Shown piece by piece: positions 6,901 through 11,826 of a stretch of 11,826 nt of DNA. Made by a program: the position numbers and the translations under genes. The stretch spans positions 1 to 11,826 of the forward strand of contig JANXXY010000336.1 in assembly GCA_025350365.1 (NCBI GenBank), read 5' to 3'. The notes under the pieces are model-generated. The model made no database searches. It was not told the origin of the DNA and saw only the letters and a list, made by a program, of their open reading frames with translations. Each line of letters starts with the position of its first letter. The first letter of the stretch is position 1. The DNA is from Bacteroidales bacterium (lineage in GTDB: Bacteria; Bacteroidota; Bacteroidia; Bacteroidales; JAAUTT01).

Positions 6901-7350
6901 TTTAGTCAACACGATATTGCTACATTTGAACACCGGGGCAGCTGGCAGTTGACCGTCGAAGGCATAAATGTAGAGCTTACACCGGAAGATATGGAAATCA
7001 TGTCGGAAGACATTCCCGGATGGCTCGTAGCCAACGAAGGTAAACTTACCGTAGCCCTTGATGTTACTCTCACCACCGAACTTATACAAGAAGGTATTGC
7101 TCGTGAATTTATCAATCGTATTCAAAACCTCCGCAAAGAAAGCGGTTTTGATGTAACGGATAAGATTAGTATTGAAATTCAAAAACACGATGCTATTTTC
7201 GAAGCCATCAATATTCACAAAGATTATATCGCTAACCAAACCCTGGCACAAAATATTTCATGGGCAGAAATTGGCAATGATATTACTGCAAAGGAAGTTG
7301 AGATTGATGATGAGATTAAAACTCTCATGAGAATTGTTAAGGTTGGATAA
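3982..7350 (+). CDS. ileS: Isoleucyl-tRNA synthetase, IleRS2 type with GXHH signature
   Basis: IleRS charges tRNA-Ile with isoleucine in the cytoplasm and hydrolyses mischarged valine. The protein is complete at 1122 aa. Domains in order: Rossmann catalytic half with GPPSANG (48-54) and the signature GIHH (57-60); GWDTHGLPVE (86-94); CP1 editing domain with WTTTPWTLPSN from 238 and GTGIVHIAP...DD (351-365); DVWFDSG (589-595); KMSKR (666-670); then helical anticodon-binding and C-terminal regions. KMSKR rather than KMSKS, the long C-terminus and absence of a C-terminal zinc ribbon (no cysteine pairs there) point to the eukaryote-like IleRS2 clade. The first signature is unusual: the first and third residues of HxGH are exchanged to give GxHH. 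It has its own consensus promoter and leads the cluster ileS, dksA-like, lspA. Confidence 0.97.
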   Translation: MGKKFQEYKKLDLSQINKNILDYWHKHDTFRKSLLIREGKPTYVFYEGPPSANGIPGIHHVMARSIKDIFCRYKTMQGFLVERKAGWDTHGLPVELGVEKNLGITKIDIGKKISIADYNKECRKDVMKYTDLWEDLTEKMGYWVDMHNPYITCDNRYIETLWWLLKKLYEKGLIYKGYTIQPYSPAAGTGLSTHELNQPGCYRDVKDTTMVAQFKVIRNDKSEILFKDIDSELFFLAWTTTPWTLPSNTALAVGKDIRYVKVRTFNPYLGIPITVILAKNLLTNFFNPKYEDLLPEDYKEGSKEIPYKILAEYSGSELNEIRYEQLIPFHQPKEGDAFRVVVGDFVTTEDGTGIVHIAPSFGADDFKVARENGIGSLTLVDRQGKFVDGMGEFSGKYVKNAYDNTLTEDDPSVDVEIAVMLKKENRAFKIEKYIHTYPHCWRTDKPVLYYPLDSWFIKTTAARDRMIELNNTINWKPQSTGTGRFGKWLENLQDWNLSRSRFWGTPLPIWRTDDGSEEICIGSLDELKTELGNSVKAGFMKINPLAKYKSGDNSKENYDHFDLHRPFVDDIILSSASGKPMKRELDLIDVWFDSGAMPYAQFHYPFEGSENKGLGGAFPADFIAEGVDQTRGWFFTLHAIATMLFDSVAFKNIISNGLVLDKNGNKMSKRLGNAVDPFETIEKYGSDPLRWYMITNASPWDNLKFDLGGIDEVTRKFFGTLYNTYSFFSLYANVDNFVGDEAEVAVNERPEIDRWIISLLNSLIKEVEECYETYEPTRAGRAIQDFVTENLSNWYVRLNRKRFWGGEMNADKLAAFQTLYTCLITIAKLGSPIAPFFMDQLFMDLNNVCGSDPAESVHLSDFPKYTESYIDKELEERMDHAQRISSMVLALRRKVSIKVRQPLQRIMIPILDNDMAEKIDAVKNLILTEVNVKELEYISDTTGILIKKVKPNFKTLGPRYGKQMKGITAAIAAFSQHDIATFEHRGSWQLTVEGINVELTPEDMEIMSEDIPGWLVANEGKLTVALDVTLTTELIQEGIAREFINRIQNLRKESGFDVTDKISIEIQKHDAIFEAINIHKDYIANQTLAQNISWAEIGNDITAKEVEIDDEIKTLMRIVKVG

Positions 7351-7392
7351 TGAATAGTTATTTTGATTATATTCGTCGAAAATTTTTGGGTT

Positions 7393-7770
7393 ATGGCAGA
7401 AAAAAATAGATACTCGGATGCTGAGCTAGAGGAATTTAAAATAATAATTCTTGATAAGCTCGAACAGGCCAAACAAGATTATGAATTGCTTAAAAGTGCC
7501 ATTACGCACAGTGAAAGCAACGATACCGAGGATACTTCTCCTACCTTCAAGGTGCTTGAAGAAGGAGCTGCTACCCTCTCGAAAGAAGAAGCCGGTAAAC
7601 TTGCTCAACGACAGTTGAAATTCATACAAAGCTTGCAAGGCGCACTTATTCGTATTCAGAACAAGACGTATGGTATTTGTCGCGAAACGGGGAAATTGAT
7701 CCCCAAAGATCGTTTGCGCGCTGTTCCCCATGCCACCTTGAGCATCGAAGCGAAGCAGGCTCAACGTTAA
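7393..7770 (+). CDS. DksA/TraR-like regulator with degenerate zinc finger
   Basis: This 125-aa protein of the TraR/DksA zinc-finger family has an N-terminal helical half (about 10-90) followed by the remains of the finger. DksA binds the RNA polymerase secondary channel and tunes initiation with ppGpp. The canonical Cx2Cx17Cx2C positions fall exactly on C96, T99, S117 and A120, so three of four zinc ligands are gone while the surrounding fold sequence (YGICRETGKLIP, LRAVPHATLSIEAK) persists. Metal-free versions like this are, to my knowledge, common in Bacteroidota next to ileS and lspA. The loop around residues 40-50 is acidic (ESNDTED), where DksA carries its coiled-coil tip. The ATG at 7393 is preferred to an in-frame TTG at 7363. 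It lies 42 bp after ileS, with no terminator between, and is followed by a strong terminator. Confidence 0.9.
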   Translation: MAEKNRYSDAELEEFKIIILDKLEQAKQDYELLKSAITHSESNDTEDTSPTFKVLEEGAATLSKEEAGKLAQRQLKFIQSLQGALIRIQNKTYGICRETGKLIPKDRLRAVPHATLSIEAKQAQR

Positions 7771-7786
7771 AATATTATTTTATTTG

Positions 7787-7824
7787 AAAAAATGATTGGA
7801 ACCCGTGTTTCAATCATTTTTTTT
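7787..7824 (+). terminator. Rho-independent terminator after the dksA-like gene
   Basis: A 12-bp perfect stem (AAAAAATGATTG at 7787-7798 and CAATCATTTTTT at 7811-7822) extends inward by GAAC/GTTT with one G-T wobble around a CCGT loop. The 3' arm runs into eight consecutive Ts (7817-7824). It closes the ileS-dksA-like transcript and overlaps the start of the lspA promoter region. Confidence 0.85.
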
Positions 7825-7831
7825 ACTTTTG
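7824..7831 (+). promoter_or_regulatory. Candidate promoter -7 box for lspA
   Basis: TACTTTTG matches TAnnTTTG and is followed by GCG. It would start the lspA transcript near 7838, 15 nt before the ATG. It lies directly behind the terminator, so lspA can be transcribed separately. A second match, TATTTTTG (7844-7851), is too close to the ATG to serve this start. No well-spaced TTG -33 box is visible. Confidence 0.5.
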
Positions 7832-7852
7832 CGTCCATAAATTTATTTTTGT

Positions 7853-8488
7853 ATGAACTTTTCTACAGGTAAAAAGGCTGCTTTATTAATTTTTTTGATT
7901 CTATTAATTGATCAATCGTTAAAATTCTGGATAAAGACCCATATGTTGATGGGGCAGGAATATCGAATATTTGGTGATTGGTTTATTATTCATTTCACCG
8001 AAAATAACGGAATGGCTTTTGGAATGGAATTCGGCGGAAATGCAGGAAAGCTGATACTCAGTATGTTTCGTATTCTAGCAGAAGGCGGGATTTGCTGGTA
8101 TCTGGTTCATTTAATAAAATCGAAAGCTCATACCGGGTTTGTTTTAAGCTTTGCATTAATTCTTGCCGGTGCTTTGGGGAATATACTCGATAGCGCATTT
8201 TACGGACTTATTTTCACTGAAAGTTATTATCAGGTAGCATCTCTTTTTCCACAAAACGGATACGCAACTTTTTTGCATGGCAGGGTAGTGGACATGCTTT
8301 ATTTTCCAATTATTAAAGGACATTACCCATCCTGGATACCATTCGTGGGTACGGATCAATTTATATTTTTTCGTCCCGTCTTTAATATTGCCGATTCGTC
8401 TATTACTGTCGGCGTTTTTATTATTTTATTTTTCCAAAAGAAATTTTTCAAGGCTGAGAAGGAAAAACTTGTGGAGCAGGAAGGCTGA
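7853..8488 (+). CDS. lspA: Lipoprotein signal peptidase II
   Basis: LspA is the inner-membrane aspartic protease that cleaves prolipoprotein signal peptides after lipidation. The 211-aa product has about four transmembrane segments (roughly 9-27, 64-87, 95-113 and 180-196). Family motifs are DQSLKFWI (20-27), ENNGMAFG (50-57), GALGNILDS (106-114), GRVVDMLY (143-150) and FNIADSSI (177-184). D147 and D181 match the catalytic aspartate dyad. The region between GALGN and the second aspartate is longer than in the ~160-aa proteobacterial enzymes, with an aromatic-rich loop at about 118-175, as is usual in Bacteroidota. The GNxxDR arginine is S114 here. It follows ileS as in many bacteria, here separated from it by the dksA-like gene and a terminator. 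Confidence 0.95.
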   Translation: MNFSTGKKAALLIFLILLIDQSLKFWIKTHMLMGQEYRIFGDWFIIHFTENNGMAFGMEFGGNAGKLILSMFRILAEGGICWYLVHLIKSKAHTGFVLSFALILAGALGNILDSAFYGLIFTESYYQVASLFPQNGYATFLHGRVVDMLYFPIIKGHYPSWIPFVGTDQFIFFRPVFNIADSSITVGVFIILFFQKKFFKAEKEKLVEQEG

Positions 8489-8553
8489 TCAACATGTAAA
8501 ATACAGAACTGATGTAGATGTATAAAAATTTGGTTTACATATCTTAACCCCAA

Positions 8554-8568
8554 CCCCTTAATAAGGGG
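8554..8568. terminator. Hairpin between convergent lspA and rnr
   Basis: CCCCTTA (8554-8560) and TAAGGGG (8562-8568) form a perfect 7-bp stem around a single base, so the real loop would be slightly larger. It lies about 65 bp after lspA and 150 bp past the end of rnr. Neither strand has a proper T-run, so it could be a weak bidirectional terminator or simply a repeat hairpin. Confidence 0.35.
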
Positions 8569-8644
8569 CAATAACAGGTTTGAACACAGTTATAGACCTT
8601 TTTTAAGGAATATCGGTCAAGCTAAGCTACGGAGCGTAACTTCT

Positions 8645-8698
8645 ATTATTTCAATCCCTGTGAGCGTGAATTATTTGTAAAATAGGCGTTTAAGCCGG
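8645..8698. repeat. Degenerate relic of the array repeat
   Basis: The 15-mer at 8645-8659 (ATTATTTCAATCCCT) matches 307-321 of array copy 1 except for one base. After an unrelated 22-nt stretch it is followed by ATAGGCG...TAAGCCGG (8682-8698), resembling ATAGGCG...TAAGCCGG of the array hairpin at 330-349, but with the stem shortened. The order and orientation are the same as in the array, which suggests a decayed copy. The remaining 8489-8719 intergenic sequence holds only the hairpin at 8554-8568 and an ACGGAGCGT-containing stretch near 8630. Confidence 0.45.
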
Positions 8699-8719
8699 GA
8701 TTAATTAGTAAAACTATTT

Positions 8720-10900
8720 TTACACCTCATCACTCACCAGTCTGAAATCCAATTGCTTCTTGGGTAAGTTTGCCCTATAAACTTCCACCTTAACGGCATC
8801 GCCAAGCTGATATTTTTTGCCTTTTCGCCGGCCGGTGATGCAGTAATTATCATCGTCAAATTCATAAAAATCATCCGTTAATTCGCGCATAGATACGAGA
8901 CCTTCACATTTAGTTTCGGTTAGTTCAACAAAGAAGCCCCATTCGGTTACACCCGAAATTACGCCATCGAAAATAAGTCCGATTTTGTCGCTCATAAACT
9001 CCACCTGCTTGTATTTTATCGAGGCACGTTCGGCATCGGCGGCACGTTTTTCCATATCCGATGATTGTTTGCACATCTCGTCGTAATGTTCGCGGTTTGG
9101 AGCTGTGCCACCCTGCAGGTAATAATCGAGCAAACGATGCACCAGCATGTCAGGATACCGTCGAATAGGAGAGGTGAAATGGGTGTAATGTTTGAAGGCA
9201 AGCCCATAGTGACCTATATTGTCGGTGGAATAAACGGCTTTGGCCATCGATCGTAATGCAAGCGTCTCAATCAGGTTTTGCTCTGTTTTCCCCTTCACCT
9301 TCTCAATGAGTTCGTTGAGGGATTCCGAAATCTTTTTGGTTGATGAGGTCTGAATAGAGTATCCAAACTTGGTAATAAAAGTAGCGAAAGTCTCCAGCTT
9401 TTCCATATTTGGTTTATCGTGAATACGGTACACGCTGGTTTTACCTTTACCTACTCTTGGGGGAGAAGGTGTTGAAAGCACTCCGGTGCAGAATTCTGCT
9501 ACCTTTTTGTTTGCCAGAAGCATAAATTCTTCTACCAGTTGGTTAGATTCGCCAAATTCCTTATAATATACGCGAAGTGGTTTTCCGGTTGAATCAATTT
9601 CAAAGCGAACCTCGTCACGTTCAAAACCAATGGAACCTTTTCTAAAACGATCGGCTCGCAGAATTTGAGCTAAACGGTGAAGAGTAAGTACCTCATCTTT
9701 CAAATCACCTTCACCGTTATCAATAATTTGCTGAGCTTCTTCGTACGAAAATCTGCGATTCGACAAAATTATGGTATGTCCAAACCATTGATTAATTAAC
9801 TCGGCATTGTTATTCATTTCAAATACTGCTGAATAACACAATTTTTCCTCGTTAGGACGAAGAGAACAGATGTTATTTGATAACCTTTCGGGAAGCATGG
9901 GAACAACCCTGTCAACCAGATAAACCGAGGTTGCGCGTGCCAGCGCTTCATGGTCAAGAATCGATTCGGGTTTAATGTAATGTGTTACATCGGCAATGTG
10001 AACACCCACTTCCCAATTGTCATTTTCGAGTTTGCGGATCGATAAAGCGTCGTCAAAGTCCTTTGCGTCTTTAGGATCAATTGTAAATGTTGTAATATCA
10101 CGAAAGTCGCGTCTATTTTTATATTCTGTGGCTGAAATAGTGTCAGGTAGAATACTTGCAGCATCTTCTATTTCTTTGGTGAATTTATTCGGAAGTTCAA
10201 ATTCAGCAAGTATGGCGTGCATTTCAGTTTCGTGCTTTCCAGGGAAACCGAGCACTTCAACAACCTCTCCAATCGGATTCTTAGTACCGGCTTGCCACTC
10301 ATTTATTTTCACCACCGCTTTTTGGCCGTTTTGGGCGCCATTTAAACTGCGAAGAGGAATAAATATATCGAATGGAATTTTTGTTGTCGAGGGTATCAAA
10401 AAAGCAAAATTCTTCGATACTTCGATAGTCCCGACAAACGTATTTCTTGCTCTTTTCAATATTTCCACTACCTCGCCTTCGGGGCGGGCCTTTTTACGTT
10501 GAGCAAACAAATATACTTTTACCATGTCACCATGCAGCGCGTGATTTAAGTTTTTCATGGAAACAAAAACATCGTCGGGGTATTCCTTGGATTGGATAAA
10601 CCCGTAACCCTGTGATGTAAGATCCACGATACCGGTAACATAAAAGCCTTCGGATTTTTGTTTAAATTTTCCGGTTTGTGTTTCTTCAAGAACTCCTTCG
10701 GTAGTAAGTTCGTAAAGAATATCGGTGATCATTTTTTTAAGAGGATGGTCTTTTATTTCAAGTCGCGAGGAAATCTGTTTGTAATTGAACGTATCTGAGG
10801 GAGATGTCCGGAAGATGGATATAATATTTTCGTATAATATTTTTTTATTAACGATCTGTTTTTTAGGTTCACCACTTTGTTTGTTGTTTCTTTTTGACAT
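8720..10900 (-). CDS. rnr: Ribonuclease R (RNase II/RNB family)
   Basis: RNase R is a processive 3'-to-5' exoribonuclease that degrades structured RNA and acts in mRNA decay and RNA quality control. The 726-aa product has an N-terminal winged-helix region (about 20-75), two cold-shock/OB domains (about 85-220), the RNB catalytic domain (about 265-595) and a C-terminal S1 domain (about 637-724, with GVTEWGFFVEL). The metal-binding aspartates fit D275, D281, D283 and D284 (DPKDAKDFDD). The RNB signature HFTSPIRRYPDMLVHR is at 574-589. A basic, lysine-poor N-terminus follows MSKRNNKQ. The linker before YRIHDKP contains a proline-rich stretch STPSPPR (476-482), discussed as a finding. It is transcribed alone, convergent with lspA, from a TAnnTTTG box upstream. 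Confidence 0.96.
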   Translation of the reverse strand: MSKRNNKQSGEPKKQIVNKKILYENIISIFRTSPSDTFNYKQISSRLEIKDHPLKKMITDILYELTTEGVLEETQTGKFKQKSEGFYVTGIVDLTSQGYGFIQSKEYPDDVFVSMKNLNHALHGDMVKVYLFAQRKKARPEGEVVEILKRARNTFVGTIEVSKNFAFLIPSTTKIPFDIFIPLRSLNGAQNGQKAVVKINEWQAGTKNPIGEVVEVLGFPGKHETEMHAILAEFELPNKFTKEIEDAASILPDTISATEYKNRRDFRDITTFTIDPKDAKDFDDALSIRKLENDNWEVGVHIADVTHYIKPESILDHEALARATSVYLVDRVVPMLPERLSNNICSLRPNEEKLCYSAVFEMNNNAELINQWFGHTIILSNRRFSYEEAQQIIDNGEGDLKDEVLTLHRLAQILRADRFRKGSIGFERDEVRFEIDSTGKPLRVYYKEFGESNQLVEEFMLLANKKVAEFCTGVLSTPSPPRVGKGKTSVYRIHDKPNMEKLETFATFITKFGYSIQTSSTKKISESLNELIEKVKGKTEQNLIETLALRSMAKAVYSTDNIGHYGLAFKHYTHFTSPIRRYPDMLVHRLLDYYLQGGTAPNREHYDEMCKQSSDMEKRAADAERASIKYKQVEFMSDKIGLIFDGVISGVTEWGFFVELTETKCEGLVSMRELTDDFYEFDDDNYCITGRRKGKKYQLGDAVKVEVYRANLPKKQLDFRLVSDEV

Positions 10901-10930
10901 ATGGGTTTAAATTGATATTAATAATAAATG

Positions 10931-10938
10931 CAAATTTA
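10931..10938 (-). promoter_or_regulatory. Candidate promoter -7 box for rnr
   Basis: On the minus strand the box reads TAAATTTG, matching TAnnTTTG, about 30 bp before the ATG (10898-10900), giving a leader of about 24 nt. The nearest upstream TTG is 26 nt away (10965-10967), longer than the ideal 19-21. Confidence 0.45.
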
Positions 10939-11000
10939 ATGTCAACACTTCGGTATGTTTTCAGCAATAATTTTAAAATGAAATACTTAGATATATATTG

Positions 11001-11030
11001 AAATATTTCTTTATTTCTATGTATTTCAAC
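11001..11030. repeat. Short 10-bp-phase repeat upstream of rnr
   Basis: Three 10-bp units, AAATATTTCT, TTATTTCTAT and GTATTTCAAC, echo the consensus of the block upstream of ileS (3821-3881). Both blocks are followed within about 25 nt by TTTATAAAA (here at 11040-11048, there near 3884-3892). It is about 65 bp upstream of the rnr -7 box, on the side away from rnr. Confidence 0.5.
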
Positions 11031-11178
11031 ATATTACATTTTATAAAAATGCAGAAGTTGAAACTTTACCGAATTATTGTAATAAGTATATATTTTTAGG
11101 CAAAGAGTTATTTATTTTGACGATTTGGTATTTTTTTAATAGTCTCTCACGAAAAGCAATAAAATTAAGATAAAATAT

Positions 11179-11216
11179 GCCACCAATGCACGAATAATTA
11201 TTTGTGCATTCGTGGC
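11179..11216. repeat. 38-nt imperfect palindrome
   Basis: The two halves, GCCACCAATGCACGAATAA and TTATTTGTGCATTCGTGGC, are reverse complements except at two positions. The right-arm word GTGCATTCGTGGCT is repeated exactly in the tail of array copy 1 (about 285-298), so this is a dispersed element. It could form a long hairpin or act as a dyad protein site. The rest of 10901-11310 holds the rnr promoter, the 10-bp repeat, this palindrome, the hairpin at 11259-11276 and otherwise AT-rich sequence with nothing recognisable. Confidence 0.7.
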
Positions 11217-11258
11217 TATTATCTAAAATTTTATTTAAAGAACATTATCATCTGTTTT

Positions 11259-11276
11259 AATCCGGGTTGCCGGATT
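11259..11276. terminator. Hairpin downstream of the HAD-family gene
   Basis: AATCCGG (11259-11265) and CCGGATT (11270-11276) form a 7-bp stem with loop GTTG, 35 bp past the stop of the minus-strand HAD gene. The T-rich side (TTGTT) follows on the plus strand, while the minus strand is followed by A residues, so its use as a terminator for the HAD gene is uncertain. Confidence 0.4.
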
Positions 11277-11310
11277 TTGTTGCAATAGTCTAAACAACCT
11301 GCCTATCGGA

Positions 11311-11826
11311 TCAGGATAAATCGAATAAATCTGAGATTTTTTCATTATCGAGGTGATAGGCGTGAATACCAAGTTTTTGAGCCCCAATGATATTGGCATA
11401 CAAATCGTCGATAAAAAGCGTTTCGTTGGGTTTAAGTGCTGAATCCGTTAAAACAGTTTGGTACGAAGCTGCATCGGGTTTGCGTTGATTTATTTCATGC
11501 GAATAGTATAACTTGTCAAACATCTCCGAAAGAGGATTATTTCCGAAAGCTTCCGTGAGATATTCGTTGAAATAATCGATATGTATGGCATTGGTGTTGC
11601 TTAGTAAGTAGGTATTATAATTTTTTCGGACAGCTTTCAACAATGGAATATTTTCGGGAGGCATATCTACAATCATTGAGCTCCAAGCCTGTTTAATATC
11701 TTCGTCGCTCAGGTTGTTTTTAAATTTCCGTAATTCGTTGCAAAAAGCCTGTGGAGGAATTTTACCTGTTTCGAGCAAATCGAATAAATGAGTTTGTTTA
11801 ATTTGAGAGTAGATAATGTCAAAATC
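11311..11826 (-). CDS. HAD-superfamily phosphatase, 5' end beyond the window
   Basis: The visible part is 171 residues of a HAD hydrolase, probably a small-molecule phosphatase related to YihX (glucose-1-phosphate phosphatase) and other subfamily IA members. The open frame continues to the right edge (starting DFDIIYSQIK), so a TTG at 11778 is not the real start. The helical cap region (about 1-60 of the visible part) precedes motif II (LLSNTN), motif III (the lysine in INQRKPDAASY) and motif IV (LFIDDLYANIIGAQKLG, with the metal-binding DD pair). Motif I with the nucleophile aspartate, expected near the N-terminus, lies outside the window, so activity cannot be confirmed. The substrate is unknown. 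It is transcribed toward rnr, in the same direction, but a 410-bp gap makes one operon unlikely. Confidence 0.88.
   Translation of the reverse strand, partial: DFDIIYSQIKQTHLFDLLETGKIPPQAFCNELRKFKNNLSDEDIKQAWSSMIVDMPPENIPLLKAVRKNYNTYLLSNTNAIHIDYFNEYLTEAFGNNPLSEMFDKLYYSHEINQRKPDAASYQTVLTDSALKPNETLFIDDLYANIIGAQKLGIHAYHLDNEKISDLFDLS

Noticed and set aside
6637..7251. 204-codon minus-strand open frame
   Set aside because: It is antisense to the C-terminal part of ileS, which is a complete conserved gene; the translation has no family features.
10017..10502. 161-codon plus-strand open frame
   Set aside because: It lies entirely antisense inside rnr, is serine-rich with no recognisable motif, and has no promoter or family features.

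Overview
The window looks like chromosomal DNA from a member of the Bacteroidota, probably within or near Bacteroidales/Marinilabiliales; the finer placement is a guess. The grounds are low GC, intergenic -7 boxes of the TAnnTTTG type (one with a TTG box 20 nt upstream), no clear Shine-Dalgarno sequences, a DksA/TraR-like protein with a degenerate zinc finger next to ileS, and a long IleRS with a KMSKR motif and no C-terminal zinc ribbon.

Layout, left to right. (1) 1-1133 holds no gene I can support. It contains a tandem array of three roughly 300-350 bp non-coding repeat units rich in hairpins, then a cluster of short REP-like hairpins. (2) hemW (minus) diverges from a small VanZ-like membrane protein gene (plus). 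The VanZ-like gene overlaps tail to tail with an Rrf2-family regulator gene (minus), which lies 18 bp downstream of rpiB (minus). (3) A 354-bp intergenic region carries the rpiB promoter, a solo inverted relic of the array repeat, a roughly 10-bp tandem repeat and a textbook Bacteroidota promoter for ileS. (4) The plus-strand cluster is ileS, then a dksA/traR-like gene, a strong intrinsic terminator, and lspA with its own promoter. (5) A short intergenic region with repeat relics precedes rnr (minus). (6) A 410-bp intergenic region carries the rnr promoter, another short 10-bp-phase repeat and a 38-nt imperfect palindrome. It is followed by the 3' part of a HAD-family phosphatase gene (minus) that runs off the right edge.

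The protein-coding content is largely housekeeping: isoleucyl-tRNA charging, lipoprotein maturation, RNA turnover, the pentose phosphate pathway and heme handling. I see no defence system, phage, insertion sequence, CRISPR or novel enzyme cluster. Two things deserve attention. First, the IleRS active-site signature is GIHH where HxGH is expected, the GXHH swap associated with mupirocin hyper-resistance in another IleRS2. Second, related hairpin-containing repeat modules lie in four intergenic regions of this one window, including a copy whose hairpin shows a compensatory base-pair change.
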